Part shown: piece after piece, positions 6,645 to 7,770 of the stretch
Position numbering within the stretch: position 1 is the stretch's first letter
Layout: every line of letters begins with the position of its first letter
NCBI GenBank assembly: GCA_023428205.1
Contig: JAEYZB010000294.1
Location: 1 to 7,770 of the forward strand
Source of the DNA: Bacteroidota bacterium
Lineage (GTDB): Bacteria; Bacteroidota; Bacteroidia; Chitinophagales; LD1
DNA length: 7,770 nucleotides
Reading direction: 5' to 3'
Made by a program: the position numbers and the translations under genes
Notes under the pieces: generated by a model
The model's input: the letters and a program-made list of their open reading frames with translations, nothing else
The model's database searches: none
What the model was told of the DNA's origin: nothing

Positions 6645-7770
6645 GTGAGAACTGAGTACCCTATTTCGAAAATTGAGTTGTGGAGCGGAGGGAAATTATA
6701 TCCGCGTTTTAATCCTGATGCAACGATTGCCCATTTATTTACCGATAGCCGACAGGTGCGCAATGCCTCTGAAACGTTATTTTTTGCGATAAAAAGTAAG
6801 CGGCAGGATGGACATCAATACATTCCGCAATTGATAGAACAAGGTGTAAGAAACTTTGTGATTACGGATGAAAATTTGGTGGCAAAATATGCGCAAGCGA
6901 ATTTTATTGTCGTAAAAGATGCGGTGGTTGCGCTGCAAAAAATAGCGACTGCACACCGCAAACAATTTTCATATCCCGTTATCGGCATTACAGGCAGCAA
7001 CGGCAAAACGGTGGTGAAAGAATGGCTGTATCAATTGTTGAATGAAGATTACAACATTGTGCGCAGTCCGAAAAGTTTCAATTCGCAAGTCGGAGTGCCG
7101 ATTTCCGTGTGGCAAATGACGCAAGAAAATACGCTCGGTATTTTTGAAGCAGGCGTTTCTGAGCCTGATGAAATGCTGAAGCTGCAAAAAATAATTCAAC
7201 CGACAATCGGTTTAATTACGAACATTGGCGAAGCGCATTCTGAAGGTTTTTTGTATATAAAGCATAAGACGAAAGAAAAATTAAAGCTCTTTGCTGATGC
7301 GGAAATTCTGGTGTATTGCAAAGATCACGGAGACATCAATCAATCCATTGGCGAAATCAATTCGTTTAATAAAGCCCTAGACGATACGCAAAAGCTGAAA
7401 ACATTTTCGTGGTCGGTGCATACCGATGCAGACTTTCGTATTTCAAGTATTCTGCAACACAATAAGGTAACGATTGTTTCGGGTGTTTGTCGCGGTCAGG
7501 ATTTGGAATTTGAAATTCCGTTTACGGATAAGGCTTCGGTGGAAAATGCCATTCATTGTGCTTGCGTGATGGTGGTGCTGAATATTTCGACTGAAGTGAT
7601 TCGTCAGCGCATGATGAAACTTTCGGGCGTGGCGATGCGCTTAGAAATGAAAGAAGGCGTGAATAATTGTACTGTGATAAACGATGCGTATAATTCCGAT
7701 TTGGAATCCATTCGCATTGCGTTGGACTTTTTAAGTCAACAGCGCCAACATGCGCGACACACGCTTATTC
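6645..7770 (+). CDS. murF: UDP-N-acetylmuramoyl-tripeptide--D-alanyl-D-alanine ligase, N-terminal part, likely of the MurF-alanine racemase fusion type
   Basis: MurF adds D-Ala-D-Ala to UDP-MurNAc-tripeptide, the last cytoplasmic step of peptidoglycan precursor synthesis. The first 375 codons are present and the frame is open at the right edge. Visible motifs, counted from the GTG start, are TDSR (33-36) in the substrate-binding domain, the ATP loop GITGSNGKT (114-122), SFNSQVGVP (144-152), EAG (168-170) with the likely catalytic Glu, TNIGEAH (192-198), KEKLKLF (210-216) with the probable carbamylated Lys212, MRLE (331-334) and INDAYNSD (345-352). The sequence resembles Bacteroidetes proteins in which MurF is fused to alanine racemase, but any racemase domain would lie beyond the window. 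GTG 6645-6647 is the only usable start between the in-frame TAA (6633-6635) and the conserved region; the next candidate, TTG 6678, trims the N-terminal strand. No Shine-Dalgarno is present. Function is firm; exact start and fusion are inferred. Confidence 0.93.
   Translation, partial: MRTEYPISKIELWSGGKLYPRFNPDATIAHLFTDSRQVRNASETLFFAIKSKRQDGHQYIPQLIEQGVRNFVITDENLVAKYAQANFIVVKDAVVALQKIATAHRKQFSYPVIGITGSNGKTVVKEWLYQLLNEDYNIVRSPKSFNSQVGVPISVWQMTQENTLGIFEAGVSEPDEMLKLQKIIQPTIGLITNIGEAHSEGFLYIKHKTKEKLKLFADAEILVYCKDHGDINQSIGEINSFNKALDDTQKLKTFSWSVHTDADFRISSILQHNKVTIVSGVCRGQDLEFEIPFTDKASVENAIHCACVMVVLNISTEVIRQRMMKLSGVAMRLEMKEGVNNCTVINDAYNSDLESIRIALDFLSQQRQHARHTLI

Noticed and set aside
6777..7199. Several short minus-strand open frames inside murF
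   Set aside because: All are antisense to well-conserved MurF motifs, including the ATP loop, so they are not separate genes.
1..7770. A search for a new defence, mobile or biosynthetic system
   Set aside because: All six genes belong to recognised families with intact motifs, and there are no recombinases, toxin-antitoxin pairs, CRISPR repeats or atypical gene clusters.

Overview
The window looks like a piece of a Bacteroidetes (Bacteroidota) chromosome. The evidence is AT-rich coding DNA, almost no Shine-Dalgarno sequences ahead of the starts, and protein types common in that phylum. These are a lipoprotein M16 peptidase with a long insertion in its zinc domain, a CvfB-type S1 protein, and a MurF whose sequence resembles the MurF half of Bacteroidetes MurF-alanine racemase fusions. 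Placement within Chitinophagales is possible but is only an impression. Nothing suggests a phage, transposon, plasmid or island: no transposase, integrase, tRNA, rRNA or CRISPR array is visible.

Layout: two gene groups diverge from a spacer at about 5325-5455. Leftward (minus strand), in transcription order, are a DEAD-box RNA helicase (4053-5324), a CvfB-like S1/winged-helix RNA-binding protein (3184-4011), a 967-residue M16 zinc peptidase lipoprotein (241-3144) and the first 76 codons of a flavin reductase-like FMN protein (1-229, cut by the window edge). The gaps are 41, 39 and 11 bases, so they could form one transcript, apart from a weak possible terminator at the helicase stop. Rightward (plus strand) are an AI-2E family membrane protein (5456-6541) and, after 103 bases, the first 375 codons of murF (6645 to the right edge). 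No stretch over 300 bases lacks a gene.

How the genes fit together: the helicase and CvfB-like protein both act on RNA and may be co-expressed. The M16 peptidase is predicted to be membrane-anchored and involved in protein or peptide turnover in the envelope. MurF builds the peptidoglycan precursor, and the neighbouring AI-2E protein is an inner-membrane permease of unknown substrate. This is mostly housekeeping content.

I found no convincing new multi-gene system. The least-explained signals are small non-coding structures around the AI-2E gene. Inverted repeats and repeated CAATGA/TCATTG hexamers sit on its start codon. A perfect 10-bp inverted repeat spans its stop codon. An imperfect 25-bp direct repeat flanks it on both sides. 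Further overlapping inverted repeats lie just before the murF start.
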